Shown here piece by piece: positions 46,161 to 57,600 of a stretch of DNA of 64,000 nucleotides. The translations under genes and the position numbers were made by a program. How positions within the stretch are numbered: position 1 is the stretch's first letter; each line of letters opens with the position of its first letter. The notes beneath the pieces were generated by a model. That model was not told the origin of the DNA, ran no database searches, and saw only the letters and a program-made list of their open reading frames with translations. Origin of the DNA: Ophioderma brevispina (Eukaryota > Echinodermata > Ophiuroidea > Amphilepidida > Ophiodermatidae); assembly GCA_023653785.1 (NCBI GenBank), contig JAMKCH010019883.1, positions 1 to 64,000 on the forward strand. Reading direction: 5' to 3'.

Positions 46161-46677
46161 TTGACTTTGGATGACGTAGCCTGTTCCCACCAAAGAGTGC
46201 CGCAAAGCAATCATGCAGGATCCTACAATGCAGGCCACATAATCACATCAAACATCTATTCTTGTTATGAATGGCGCGGCTATTTAAAACATTCCACGTG
46301 CATTTCTTTGGCAGGGAATCAATTGTTAATCGACCGTGAACATTGCAATTTGGTGTGCATGGACCGGGATATCTTATCGGATATAAAGTCAGTCAAAAAG
46401 AAAATCAATCTACTTTTCCTGAAAAGTGAATGGTCCATGAATGGCAGAAATACGTTTTCAACCAGGGTTTTTTTTTTTTGCTAATATACAGGTATAGAAC
46501 TACTACGGGCACTGGTTTCAAAGAAATTAATTCCTACGTATAGCAATGTAGCTTGAGCAAACGCATGATGTGTCTTTTATTAAACATCTACATGGAACTT
46601 GATGTTTTGAATAGCCCGCAATGCACGTTCATAAGGAATGCGGCCGAAGTACCTTGCGCTTTGAGGTTAAAAAAGAT

Positions 46678-47010
46678 TTATAATGTTACAGACTGCTTAC
46701 TAATTCCTACGGTTCTCTCTGGGGAAAGATGATCAAGAAAATAATTCACCAGAGGTCTTATGGAATAGGAGACCCCCAGACAACTGTGTACCATCAAGTT
46801 AGAATGCCAGGTCGAGCACCTTGTTTGCCGAGTCGTGAGGTTGTTGATTTGATCATATACCTTTGGTGGAGTGAAGTGAAGTGATTCTTGTGCCAACTGG
46901 CTCAAAACGATGCTGGCAAGCAGGTGGCCGCAAGCTATTTTATAAAGTAAAATGGGGTTACCCACCACCTGACAAAACCTGTGTAAAATTCCCAAACAAA
47001 AAACACACAA
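46678..47010 (-). CDS. Unrecognised 110-codon open frame, weak exon candidate
   Basis: Minus-strand frame from ATG at 47010 to TAA at 46678. The product (MCVFCLGILHRFCQVVGNPI at the start) has a hydrophobic N-terminal half and no motif I know. The codons look mixed and not simple-repeat derived. An AG acceptor-like site (tttacacag) lies just inside it, so it could be an exon or chance. The plus-strand frame at 46161-46484 next to it is equally unrecognised. Confidence 0.2.
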   Translation of the reverse strand: MCVFCLGILHRFCQVVGNPILLYKIACGHLLASIVLSQLAQESLHFTPPKVYDQINNLTTRQTRCSTWHSNLMVHSCLGVSYSIRPLVNYFLDHLSPERTVGISKQSVTL

Positions 47011-47452
47011 CTATATTTACATAATGTTTAAAATTAAATATAAGCATGCCAAAACAAACAAACAAACACAATGTACAATCATAAAATCGCGTCCTTGTGT
47101 ACTGCTTTTCCAAACTTTTCGCGCCCGAAATCTTTTAGGCACAACTCTTGTTAACTAATGATGATTGTCTTGTTTGTATTTAGAGCGATTATTTTCTTCT
47201 ACCTTGCTGTGTAACTTTACAGTTGGGATGGGCAAATGATAACTTTTTCCAGATGAGTAGATTTTTTTTTCTGGTTTGGGCTGGCTAACGATCCCGTGTG
47301 TGACTCAACCTGGATTTTGACCTGTTTCGTGGACTTTAAATTTTGCACGTGAAGTCACCGGTGAATTGTGAATTTATAATAGAGCAGTCTCACATGTTTT
47401 CTCTACTAGTCGTGTGGCGGCTAGCGCTCCAACATATGAAGGGCTATAAAAC
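47011..47452. other. Unassigned DNA
   Basis: Nothing recognised apart from a short (CAAA)n run near 47055. Confidence 0.35.
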
Positions 47453-47458
47453 AAAATA

Positions 47459-47890
47459 CCCGGGGGCACTCCATTTTGGAGGTGATGAGGTGACACGCAT
47501 GTAAGTCTGCTAAGACCCCCATTTTCAGCATCGCTGTCACTCAAAGACCCCATGTATTTGAAAATGTCACCCAAAGACCCCATATTTTTTAAAAGTTTAC
47601 CAAACTGTCACCCAAAGACCCCTATTTTGTGGAAAATTTTCATAATTTCCACTCAAAGACCGGTGGACCCCTATTTTGGGTGAAATTTTTGCACAATTTT
47701 CTAAAAAGACCCCATTTGGGGGGAAATTTTGCAAATTTGTCACCTGGAAACCTCTTATTTTGGGGCATTTTGGCTATTTCTCACTCGAAGACCCCTATTT
47801 TTTTAGTCCTCTGTCACCGAATGCCCCTGGGTTTCGAAGCGCCAACTTTACACCCATATCCATTTCATATGTGATTGCCCTCCTCCCGGG
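47459..47890 (+). mobile_element. CCCGGG-ended repeat element, copy 2 (432 bp)
   Basis: Ends CCCGGGGGCACTCC and CCTCCCGGG, flanked by an exact AAAATA duplication (47453-47458 and 47891-47896). Internal subunits repeat GTCACYCAAAGACCCC with TATTTTG spacers, 30-50 bp apart. The same family is inverted at 40791-41196. The open frames inside are stop-poor repeat artefacts. Confidence 0.78.
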
Positions 47891-47896
47891 AAAATA

Positions 47897-48404
47897 TCAC
47901 GACAAGCCATTGATTTGGAAAAAGAACTTACTAAGGACAGGTAAAATAAGTACGATGGTAGTGTGGGATGAATCAGACTCATTATATATTTCTTGGATGA
48001 TAACATTTTACCAATTTAATGTAGATTATTATTAAGTGCATAGTAACTGAATTAAATTCATTTACCCGTGTGATGCCAACACAGTTTTAATTTACATTTT
48101 CTATTGAAAGCCAATTGAAACTCAATTAAAAGAAAGCATGCATACTTATTGTTGGAAGGAAATTTTGTTACAAAAATATGACCAACATTACGACTTGTTT
48201 GTATGTAGTCTTGCACCGAAGGTGCGGAGACAAATTCTAGTGATGTTTGCACACGCGAGACACACGTATTATTCCTGACGTGTGTTCATTTGTATATTCC
48301 AGATAAGTGTATCTACCTAAAATTGCTTATTCCTCACCCTACTGGCTAAGAACTGTGAATGTCGATTATAATTTATACCTTTGATTTAAATTCCTGGATC
48401 CAAG
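47897..48404. other. Unassigned DNA
   Basis: No feature recognised. Confidence 0.35.
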
Positions 48405-48810
48405 ACCTTTGTACTTATTCTGGAGACTGTCCAGGATTTGTCCTCAAATCCAAGATGGCAACCATAATAACCGCCAAAATCATCTCAGTTAGATTTAAAA
48501 TATCTCAATAGTTTTCTTGTTGGCTTTAAGTATCACATAAGCCCCATAGTTGACACAAGAGGTTAATTTATGTAGCAAAGATAACTACTTTTTATTACAT
48601 GTGTCGTAATTCGCCGGCCATTTTGTATTTTGCATAGTTATAGTGTCAAAAAAGGCGTATGTTTAAAATGATGAAATAAACCACCGAGAAATACACCTAA
48701 TATAGAGATATTTTAATATAACTGAGATGATTTTGGGGGTCATTTGGTTGCCATCTTGAATTTGAGGAAAAAATCCAGGCAAGTCTTCAGGACTCAAGTA
48801 CAAAGTTTGG
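48405..48810. mobile_element. Foldback element with ~130-bp inverted arms
   Basis: The left arm (about 48408-48545: ctttgtactt, ccaggattt..cctcaaat.caagatggcaacca, aaaatcatctcagtta) is the reverse complement of the right arm (about 48665-48806). A ~120-bp loop contains ccggccattttgt. No coding. Confidence 0.75.
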
Positions 48811-49278
48811 TAGAAGGAAGCCGGAATCACCGACAAACCTATGGCTCTATGACAAACCATGAAAAAACAGGGATATAATTTCAATAAGTTAATTTTAGCA
48901 GACAAATTAAATTTTAGCCGCCATCTTGGATTTGACGCCAAAATATAGGGAGCATGGGACTAATTTAAAAGATAAAACGTTCAGGATGACAGAACCATTG
49001 CCAGGACGGTATATCAAAGGTTAAAGAGTCAGCATGCAATCTAATTTATTGTACTTTAGTGGCCTTTTGTTGGCGGCCGATTTTTGAATTACCGGCAAAA
49101 ATCCTAGATGGCCCTCAGTCTAATTTAATTGGTCAAGTTTCAGCATGAACACCGATTGAGAAAACTTTGAAGGAAAAAATAGATTTTTTTGGCTGTGTGA
49201 TCTATTACGCTTAATTAAATTGAGACTGTGCTAACAACAGGAGGTCAATTTTCTTAGCAACAGTCTGCAAAATTGGGA
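48811..49278. repeat. Further GCCGCCAT-module repeats
   Basis: Modules resembling those of the foldback element: gccgccatcttggatttgacgcc at 48917-48939, split by indels from ggcggccgatttttgaatt near 49073. Probably part of a larger decayed element. Confidence 0.45.
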
Positions 49279-49415
49279 AGCAGATATAGTCCGGCAGGAG
49301 CCATAGTCCGGGATCCAGAGACGATAACGAATAAGCGTGAAACTAATGTTGCGTGAAGAGTCATTGAATCGAAGTTCCCTATTCCTTATCGTTAGAGCGG
49401 CTATGAGTACGCCGG
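49279..49415 (+). repeat. Dispersed repeat R, 5' block, copy 3
   Basis: agcagatatagtccggcagg, the ccatagtccggg block, gacgataacgaataagcg and atgttgcgtgaagagtca match 39640-39790 and 42199-42355. Confidence 0.75.
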
Positions 49416-49589
49416 ATATAATTACTTACAGGGGCGGGAACCTATTGGTGAAAGGCAAGGGAAGATACGGTGGCGCCAAATAGTCTGTACGTCTACAGTT
49501 TCTTTTGTTGTCCCCGCAGAACGAGGTTGGAACGGAGAATATGACATGGGCAGAGTCCGTCCGTTAGTCCGTCGTTCGTCCGTGATTAA

Positions 49590-50400
49590 CAAATGTTAAC
49601 CCATTTTGTGTGAGATTTATCTGGAGTTTGCAAGGGCTATGATGATGTACTTTGGTGGAAAGAAGCGGGTTGATGGGTTTTCGACCGATTACATTTGGGC
49701 GTAAAATCTGCTAATGAAGTAAGTATCTAATTAGCATACTTTATTAAATTGTCCTGCCGCTTGGTGAAGTTTTCTGAGAGTCTGTAATGCGTATAATGAT
49801 GTACTTGGGTGGAAGGAAGCGGGCTGAAGATTTCTCACACTGATTAGATTTTGGGCATTATTTCGGGCAAATTATTAAGATGCAAAGGAGCTAATTAATA
49901 TGCCAAAATCAGCGTAATCACTATATTTTTATATATGGGATATGCGAAATTCCTTCACTGACATGAAAGACCTATCATGGTGCGCATCTTCTTTGACATT
50001 TAAAGTAGTGCGATATATGCGGCTTAGTATGCAAATTGAGCTGATCAACTAGGGCACAACTTGCTCTATCGAAAACGCGGTAGATCCGATATACAAAATT
50101 CCTTCGCTATGTGAAAGGACTAATCGCCATACACCTTTTGTCTCAATCGTAATGGGGTACCAGTGATTGTGGGCCAATTAAAGGCATTTTTGATGCAATT
50201 GAGTCTAATTAAATAGAGTAATGACGTGTCACTGAAACAGTAACATCAGATATACAGAAATTCCGTCACCACATGAAAGATACTATGCCATACATTCTTT
50301 TGTGTGAATTGAAATTGCATCAAAGTGCTTCTTGTGGAAATTTAAAGGGGCATTTTGAGGCAATTGGATCTAATTAAATAGGCATAATCAGTATCGCTGA
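49590..50400 (+). repeat. ~160-bp tandem array, about five units
   Basis: Repeated landmarks: gatgatgtactt.ggtgga near 49638 and 49796; atatacaaaattcc.tc.c..catgaaag near 49945, 50092 and 50252; and a unit-ending ctaatta.(at)a.g at about 49731, 49892, 50209 and 50372. A gtccgt-rich stretch at 49555-49582 precedes it. Confidence 0.65.
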
Positions 50401-50409
50401 ATGGAAATT

Positions 50410-50800
50410 GGATATGCAAGGTGGGTGGGTGGGGTGTCAGGGAGGGGGTTGGGATGTTGGGGGGGGTGGGGTGGGGTGCTTGGGGGCGGTGGGGTTGTGC
50501 CTCGGGGAGGGGGTGGGGTACTGGGGAAGGGTGGGGTATCTCGGGAGGGGGACGGCGTGGGGTGTCGGGGAGGGGGATGGGTGGGGGTGGTCAGGGAAGG
50601 GGGATATGGGTTGTCGGGGAGGGTGGGATGGGGGTCCGGGGAGGGGAGGGGGGTTGGTTTTGGGGTTGGGGTGTTGAATGGTGTTGGGAGGGGGATGGTG
50701 GGGTGTCAGGGGTGGGTGGGGTGTCATTAGGGGGATGGGCGAGGTGTCAGGGAGGGGGATTGGTGGGGGGGTGTCCGGGAGGGAGGGGAGTGGTGGGGTT
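50410..50800 (+). repeat. G-rich minisatellite
   Basis: Irregular 20-35-bp units of GGGTGGGGTGTCGGGGAGG type over nearly 400 bp, with dozens of G3-G7 runs on the plus strand. Strong G-quadruplex potential. Frames on both strands (Gly-rich on plus, Pro/His-rich on minus) are compositional artefacts. Confidence 0.85.
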
Positions 50801-51065
50801 TATACATTGTATTGCATTATCGCATGTAAATCGCGCAATTCGGCGGGGACCTATTTTACGCATCGCGTAAATACGAGTTCGGTTTAATTTTTCCTTTATC
50901 ATAGAGAGTAGTCATATGCATTACGGAAGTGTTGCTGGCCTAACATGGAACCAAGGGAAAAGATTCTCGGCAAGGTCCCAAAATTATGAAATTAGTTTCT
51001 ACATTGTTTCTCCACACGTCTAGTATGTGCACAAGCCATTTCTTGAAAATGAATAAAATGTCTTC

Positions 51066-51296
51066 TCAATTTTTGCACTGAATATCAGGACCAACGGATG
51101 TACCAATGACCTCATTGACTTTCCGGGAAATGAATGGCGCTATCTGCAGGACAAAGAACTTCAGATTCTTTATTGTCTGGAACTGCAGAGCCGTGTTATT
51201 GTCCATAAGGAGATAAGCTTCCAAGGTGTTCTCACAGTCGAGTGTTCCGATCTTCCCGATCTTCTCTAACTGTGAGTTCAATAACTTTGCCCGTAT
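51066..51296 (-). CDS. Possible terminal exon of unknown protein
   Basis: Minus-strand open frame ending TGA at 51066. The product reads LEKIGKIGTLDCENTLEAYL, then QFQTIKNLKFFVLQIAPFIS, and ends GPDIQCKN. Third positions are clearly richer in G/C than the AT-rich surroundings, which is unusual for this window. A plausible splice acceptor (attgaactcacag) ends at about 51269, directly before TTAGAGAAG. There is no in-frame ATG at the 5' side, which fits an internal or terminal exon. I recognise no domain. It lies just outside the duplicated block, and I see no second copy. Confidence 0.35.
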   Translation of the reverse strand: MRAKLLNSQLEKIGKIGTLDCENTLEAYLLMDNNTALQFQTIKNLKFFVLQIAPFISRKVNEVIGTSVGPDIQCKN

Positions 51297-51699
51297 ATTT
51301 TATTCAAAAAGGAAAGGGAGATGACCAAAAGTCCATGAAACAAATGCTGCTTGACAAATGTGTGATCTAACACCTTGGTGCAGAACCAAGATCCATAACT
51401 TATTGTTGAACCTTCTTTCTATTCAACTTACCAAGTTTTTTAGAAAAGAACAAAGTGAGGGGTAGCCAGTGACCTATGTCAATACAATGCAACATGGTAA
51501 CATTTCATTGCGTGATAATTGTAGACATCAACAAAAATAAATGTTCTTGATACGCTTCCTCGATCCCCCTTTCTTTCTTGCAAATGATAAGCGTACACAT
51601 TATCAGTATTGAAGTGGGCGCCAGGTAAGTGGTAGTTTCTAACTCTATCTACTGGCAATTTATAAGAAGTGCATCGTTTTTTCTGACTAGGTTCATGCA

Positions 51700-54600
51700 C
51701 ACCATACTATCGACAATAAAGAATTATAGTTTAAATCAAAGGGCTTTAAGAATACCTATTTCATCTTCACACTGCGTTCCTTGTTTAATTAAGTTTTTCC
51801 TGTTCGCGGCATCTGAAATATGAATAATACGTTTCAGAAATAAGTGCACATTCTGGATTCGCAAAAAAGACCAATCCAGATGTAGTGTGAAATATCAACT
51901 TCCGAATTCAAAGGCATGATGTCTTACTACTTTTGACTCATCACGCAAACACGCATACATGGTGATTGTACATGGGTCATGTGACTTTTTCTTGACCAAT
52001 CGCTTACGCCGTTACATATGTAAACGTGGACTTTTTTGCATTACACCATAGGGAATGCAGTAAGTAAGGAGTATCCAGAGCATGCACCATATTTTGTCTT
52101 CATTAATATTGGTGTGATAGTATTATTTAATGGATGGTAAAGACCACAGACCTTCTTCATTGGCTTCCTATCCATGTTATTTGAAGATGCATTTATCATG
52201 AAAAGCGGCCGCACACGAAATGAGGATCTTGAAATTTTAATTCATACTTTACTCGTATATTAACTTGGGTAGATTATTCTGGACAATGACCCGAGAGGTG
52301 ACTTTTGGACTCAAACCGTCTGAGTATCCGAACATGACCCCACATGAGCAATGATACTCGAGCCAAAATATGTATGAAAAATAATCATTTAACAGGATGC
52401 ACGGTCCCCAACATAGTTGATTCATGCTATTTTCCTGACACACATTTTTTGAGAACTACATGCCCCTGGATCTACCCTTTTTTCAGGGATACCCACAAAA
52501 AAAAAATTCACACAACCCCTTTGTAATGGGGGGGGGGGTCAATTTATGCCTCCCTACAGTAAAGTATAGGACAGGAAACATTAACTTTTGTTCGTATTTT
52601 GATCTTGCGTTTTTGTTTTTCAAATCCTTGAAGGGTGGATTTGGTTAAAATGAAAGGAAATGTAATAAACTTTCATTGCCATAATAAGTTTGAATTTTTT
52701 CTTGCACAGGGTGTGTATTACCCCATTTTAAATAGCACTATTTTTAGCACAATCTGTAGCGCCATTCTTGATCTTGGGTAAATGGCATTACGGGCTGGCA
52801 TACGGCTGTGCCTCTGATTGCTATACTGTTTTTGTACTGCCCATTGCTGCAAAGTCTTAGCAAGTGGCACATGATTATGCAAGGACTAGCCGTCTTGTAC
52901 AATCATTGAATTGCTTTAATCCCATGAAACCATTTTTGTTTGTTTCAGATTGTATAGGATATTATTTGGTACTTAAAAATGCAGTCAGAATGTGCTTTTG
53001 TCACTTTGTGATATTGTGAAGCCATTTAGGTTGGTGTTGTATTGCAAGCGAGACTGCCTGCAGAATTGGAACAGCTTGAATGACATGCTAACTTGATATT
53101 AACACGCATATCGGGTGATACAATGAATACGTCTTGATTAAAGTGGAATATATCCTTAAAAATTTATTATTTTATACGAAGGGGGACGTATCAGCGGGGG
53201 GAAGGGGGGGTACTCGGATTTGGTTGTCGGGATGTGCGGATGAGGGACTCGAACCTCACCACGGCCATATGGCATTTATCAAGCCTGGGGGGTTCTCATT
53301 GGTAGAAAAAGTGTACAAGTTAAGGATTTTGCTTCAAATAATATATCCGTTTTTGTTTAAACTGTGGCAGTCAGTTGGGAAAAGGGTCCGTCACCCATGT
53401 CAAAGGATTTCATTAAAAAACACCCATGTCTAAGGATTCTCAGTCATGGATAAATCCATTCATTGCCTGCTTAAAAAAATTAAACAAATTATTAACTAAA
53501 AAACAATTTGGTTAAAAAATAAAGAAATAACAAATGGAAAAATTAAAGAAACAAAAATTAACAAAATAAGATGACAAAAAAACTAAAGATAACTAAACAG
53601 ACACAATTGTTCAAAATAAAACATTGGTTGCTGTTCATTCTGTGTATAGTTTATATATAGTACTACCTGTGTGTGGAATTTTTATGTATTTGTATGCTGT
53701 AATTTTTAATTTGTAAGGTGATTGTTTGTAATTGCGGCTTGTGTTTTGAAAATGTAAATAAAATATGAAATGGGGAAAAAATGATACCAAAAATAAAAAA
53801 CAACAAAACCCCCCCCCCAAATTAGGACATATGTAAAAAATATTTTTATTAATTACAAAAATATAAAATATACAAAAAGCAAAGGAAATAAGAGCTTCTT
53901 TCTTAAAATCGAAAAGAATAACACTATGGAATTATATTAACCAAAGAAATGATTACACATAAATATATTACATTTTTTTAATAAAGAAAATAAAAAATTG
54001 CTTTTTTAACATTTTATTATATTAATATTTGTTTGTTCTTCATTTTTGATGGTCAAAAAGGAAAAACTGAGTGAATTGAGTGAAAGAAAGGCAATTTAAA
54101 GTGTTTTGGAAAATGAAGATTGGCGACAAAAAAAACACTGGTGTGTGATTAGGAGGAGAACCTTCGCAAAGTTTGGAAAGGGAACCATGGGGAAGGGACC
54201 CTGGGGTAATTGGGAAAGGAAGAAATCTGGCCGAATAGTTAAAGGACAAGGACCAAGTACGGTAGTCTGCCGAAGGCGAAATGGAAATTGGGACCGCGGA
54301 CAATACGAGAGGAAAGCGCGGAAACAGGTGGATATGGGGAGCGGCTTCCCTTGTTGAGGCTGTCTCTATGTGTTGAAATGCGGCTTGGGGTCTTAGGTCG
54401 TTGGACGGGGGACCTGGGTAGTTGGGAAAAAATTCACCTGTTGTATAGAGGAATGGGGTGAATATGGGGTTACTTGGGAAGGATGATATGTTGCATCAGA
54501 GAGGTGAAAAGGGGAGTAGGGTAGTGGGAATGGGACCCATGGGTAGTTGGAAAGGGGACCCTGTGGAAGGTTAGGCTCTTAACTCTAGGGGCATGGCAGT

Positions 54601-57600
54601 TATGTTTAAAGGGGGCCCAGAAGTGGGGCGGGAGGGGGCATGGGGATATTTCCCCCGACACTTTGTTCTCGGCAAAAAAACGAGATTCCAGGCTTTTTAA
54701 TTACAATCACCAAATTTTGACAAAACAAAAATCACGATTTTGAACAAATTGGTTTAAATTAAAAAATCTCTAAAATTGTTAATGTTACCCCCCCCCCCAG
54801 ATTCCAAAAAAAAATCACTTGCTCCCCTACCATTTCACTTCCCAAAAAATCACTGGCTCCCCCCCCCCCCAAAAAAAAGTTGGTGCCGATACCTGACAGC
54901 CAACATAGTTGCATTGTAAAACACTTTGTCACCAAGCTACGGCCCTGGGCCCTATCTAATTACACCAGGGCCCTTAGGGTGTTAAAAAACTTACTTCTTA
55001 CCAGATCAGTCTGATAACGGTTTCCGGTGCGATCCTACAAATTAACATTGGTTGTATCCCGCCCCAAAATGTGAAAGCCGCCCCCCACCCAGATGAACCA
55101 CAAACTATATGAACTTCCGAAAATGTTGCCACATGGTTTGGCGACAAAAATCGGAGAATCAGGAATTTTAATTCTGATCAGGGAAAATCTAGAAAAAAGT
55201 GCCTACATTTTTTTCTTATTTGTAATAGTACATACTGTGGTTAAAAATAGTAAATATTGACCAAGTAATTGATAAACATACAAATGAATGTCATGAAGGG
55301 ACAAAAATGAACCTTACAATGGCCACAAAGATGGGAGGTGGGCTGCATGAGTCACCTGGTTGTGATACCACGTGTGCTGTACAACTTTAACCCTCGTCTT
55401 ACTTTGCTCCAGTGAAAAGCTTCCAGGTTACTATGTATCATTTATCATCCTTTCTGGTCATTTTAGCGAATAAAAATGTGAACAAACCTTCACCGGGGGT
55501 TTAGGTTATGCTGTCAAAGTCGAAGGGGGTAAGGGGTGGTAATGCCACCAGATGATATTTGATGGTTGCATTTTTGAAAAATAATAGGCATAGTATGGCT
55601 CTAAAACTCTATGGTTGATGTAAAACCAGTATGTGCCCTCATTTAGAGCTGAAACTGCATGTGAAAATTCTGATTATTCATAATTTGTGTTAGCGCGCAA
55701 AAATCGATTTTCGCCTATTTACTATGAAAAATGTCAATTTTACCACTCGCAGGAAGTTATGACATCATGGTGACGCCACATACTAGGTATGTGGTACTTA
55801 TTTTGGTGTATCAATGGAACAAAGAGGAGGACAATAACTAGCTATCAATTCGGTTATTTATTAAATCATAAATTGCTTTATAACGACATTATGAGAGGGG
55901 TGGTAACCACACCCTTGGTAATCCGGTTACAAAAAAGGCTTGGTAAGACGAGGGTTGTTCATGCATGATTTCCAACGATGTAGGTCTGACCACTAAAATT
56001 AAAGGTGTTGGAGATTCATATTGCTGGTGTGATTTCCTTTCTTTGAACCCCATATTGATATACTTGGCATACAGTTTCAAGTTGACCCCCTGGGGGCCCC
56101 CCACCAGGGGGTCGGTCTGTGTGAAGTTTACGGAACTCAGCCTCTGGATTTCTGTTCAGTGTGTCATAGGCATCTATCTGGATATAGTACCCAAAAATGG
56201 CATGGGGGAATTTAAAAAAAAAGGGGGCCTGTGCGTTGCTCCTGGGTTATTTCCCTAGCATAAATTTATTAACATCAATTGTACATATTTTAACCAACTC
56301 AGCTAAGTTCTATAAATAACTTCAAGATGTACGAAAAGAGGGGAGAGCATAACCCGCGAACAGGGTTTCTTTCATACTACCACAAAAACATCGTCAGCTC
56401 TCTTTTAACAAACACTCAGAAAAAAAAATAACATAAGCAAAGAACTTCATAATAATTAATAACTGTAAAATTGTACGTAAATGGGGAAAATTTACTTAAT
56501 GCAGGTTGAAGCTTTTTACTCATTAGGTTTATTGCTGTATAGCATAATGCCAAAACGAGATCTTCCCGCGAAAAACCTCGCCAGAAGTACACAACTTTTT
56601 ACGTCCAAAAATAAATCCCATTAGGGAAAAAGTTCGGATTCATTGATCAAAAATTTATCACATCATAAGCTTATTTATGAGTATGATTTTTCGTAAGCAA
56701 CCTTTGGAACCCGAGCCGAGATATTTGACGTTTGCGAGTAATATGTAAAATTCAGTCCGCAATCGCTCTTATATAGTTGTGGTGTTTCATTCATCATATC
56801 AAAACGGCCTTACAATATTTTATTAGGATGGTTTATTTGTTTGAACATTTGAGAAAAATGGCACGTCGTACACACTGAATGTGGTCACCGAGGATTAGTG
56901 GCTCAAGAAGTTTTAGAAGAAGATATCCGATCCTTAGGCATCTTAAATAGGCTATGTCGTACGGCTATCACTTGCACTCGATTGCGATTATATAAAGAAA
57001 ACAAAGGCGAAGACATGAAATTCCATTACTTCCTTTTTTTACGCTTCTCATCAATTTAAGAGCAAGATGTTTCGATTGTCCCCTTTAAATATAGTGAAGA
57101 AGAAATTTGCCATAACTTACAATAACTACTTTTGGCTTGAACGCAATGACGATAGCTAACAAGAAGATGGAAAGCTGATATTCACAATTAGCTTTTATAT
57201 GAGTTTCTCTTCACTAGTACTGTTGTTTATTTCTTTCATTTGTTAACCACCTGACGGTCAGTGTTTTAGAATGTTCCTTGTTCAATTGTTCCCTTGATTG
57301 TTAAACATGAATATTCATCAGACCCGTTTGCGAAACATAACGGTGTGATGAATATAGTTTAGATAACGCACGGTCTTTGACCATTCCCCGTAACTATAAT
57401 GGACAGTTGAACAAAGCAGCCCAATGGATAATATGAAAAGGAAAAGGGCTAGACGGGTATAGGTAATAAAATACAGATCAATATAATGCTTTCTTTAAAT
57501 GGAATTATATTAAGAGATGGTTGAATTACTGAAAAGAGTAGACCGGGTGTCGTTCTGTCTGTTGTTAACACACGTTCACTTTCGTTGCAGGCATAATACT

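Noticed and set aside
50401..50887. Gly-rich and Pro/His-rich open frames on both strands
   Set aside because: They are purely compositional products of the G-rich minisatellite, open in most frames.
53228..53250. tRNA or SINE head from a B-box-like GGTTCGAGTCCC
   Set aside because: No A box or acceptor stem at a suitable distance on the minus strand.
55391..55953. TIR element from AACCCTCGTCTTAC and its inverse
   Set aside because: Only about 13 bp match and the flanking sequence does not continue the inversion; probably chance.
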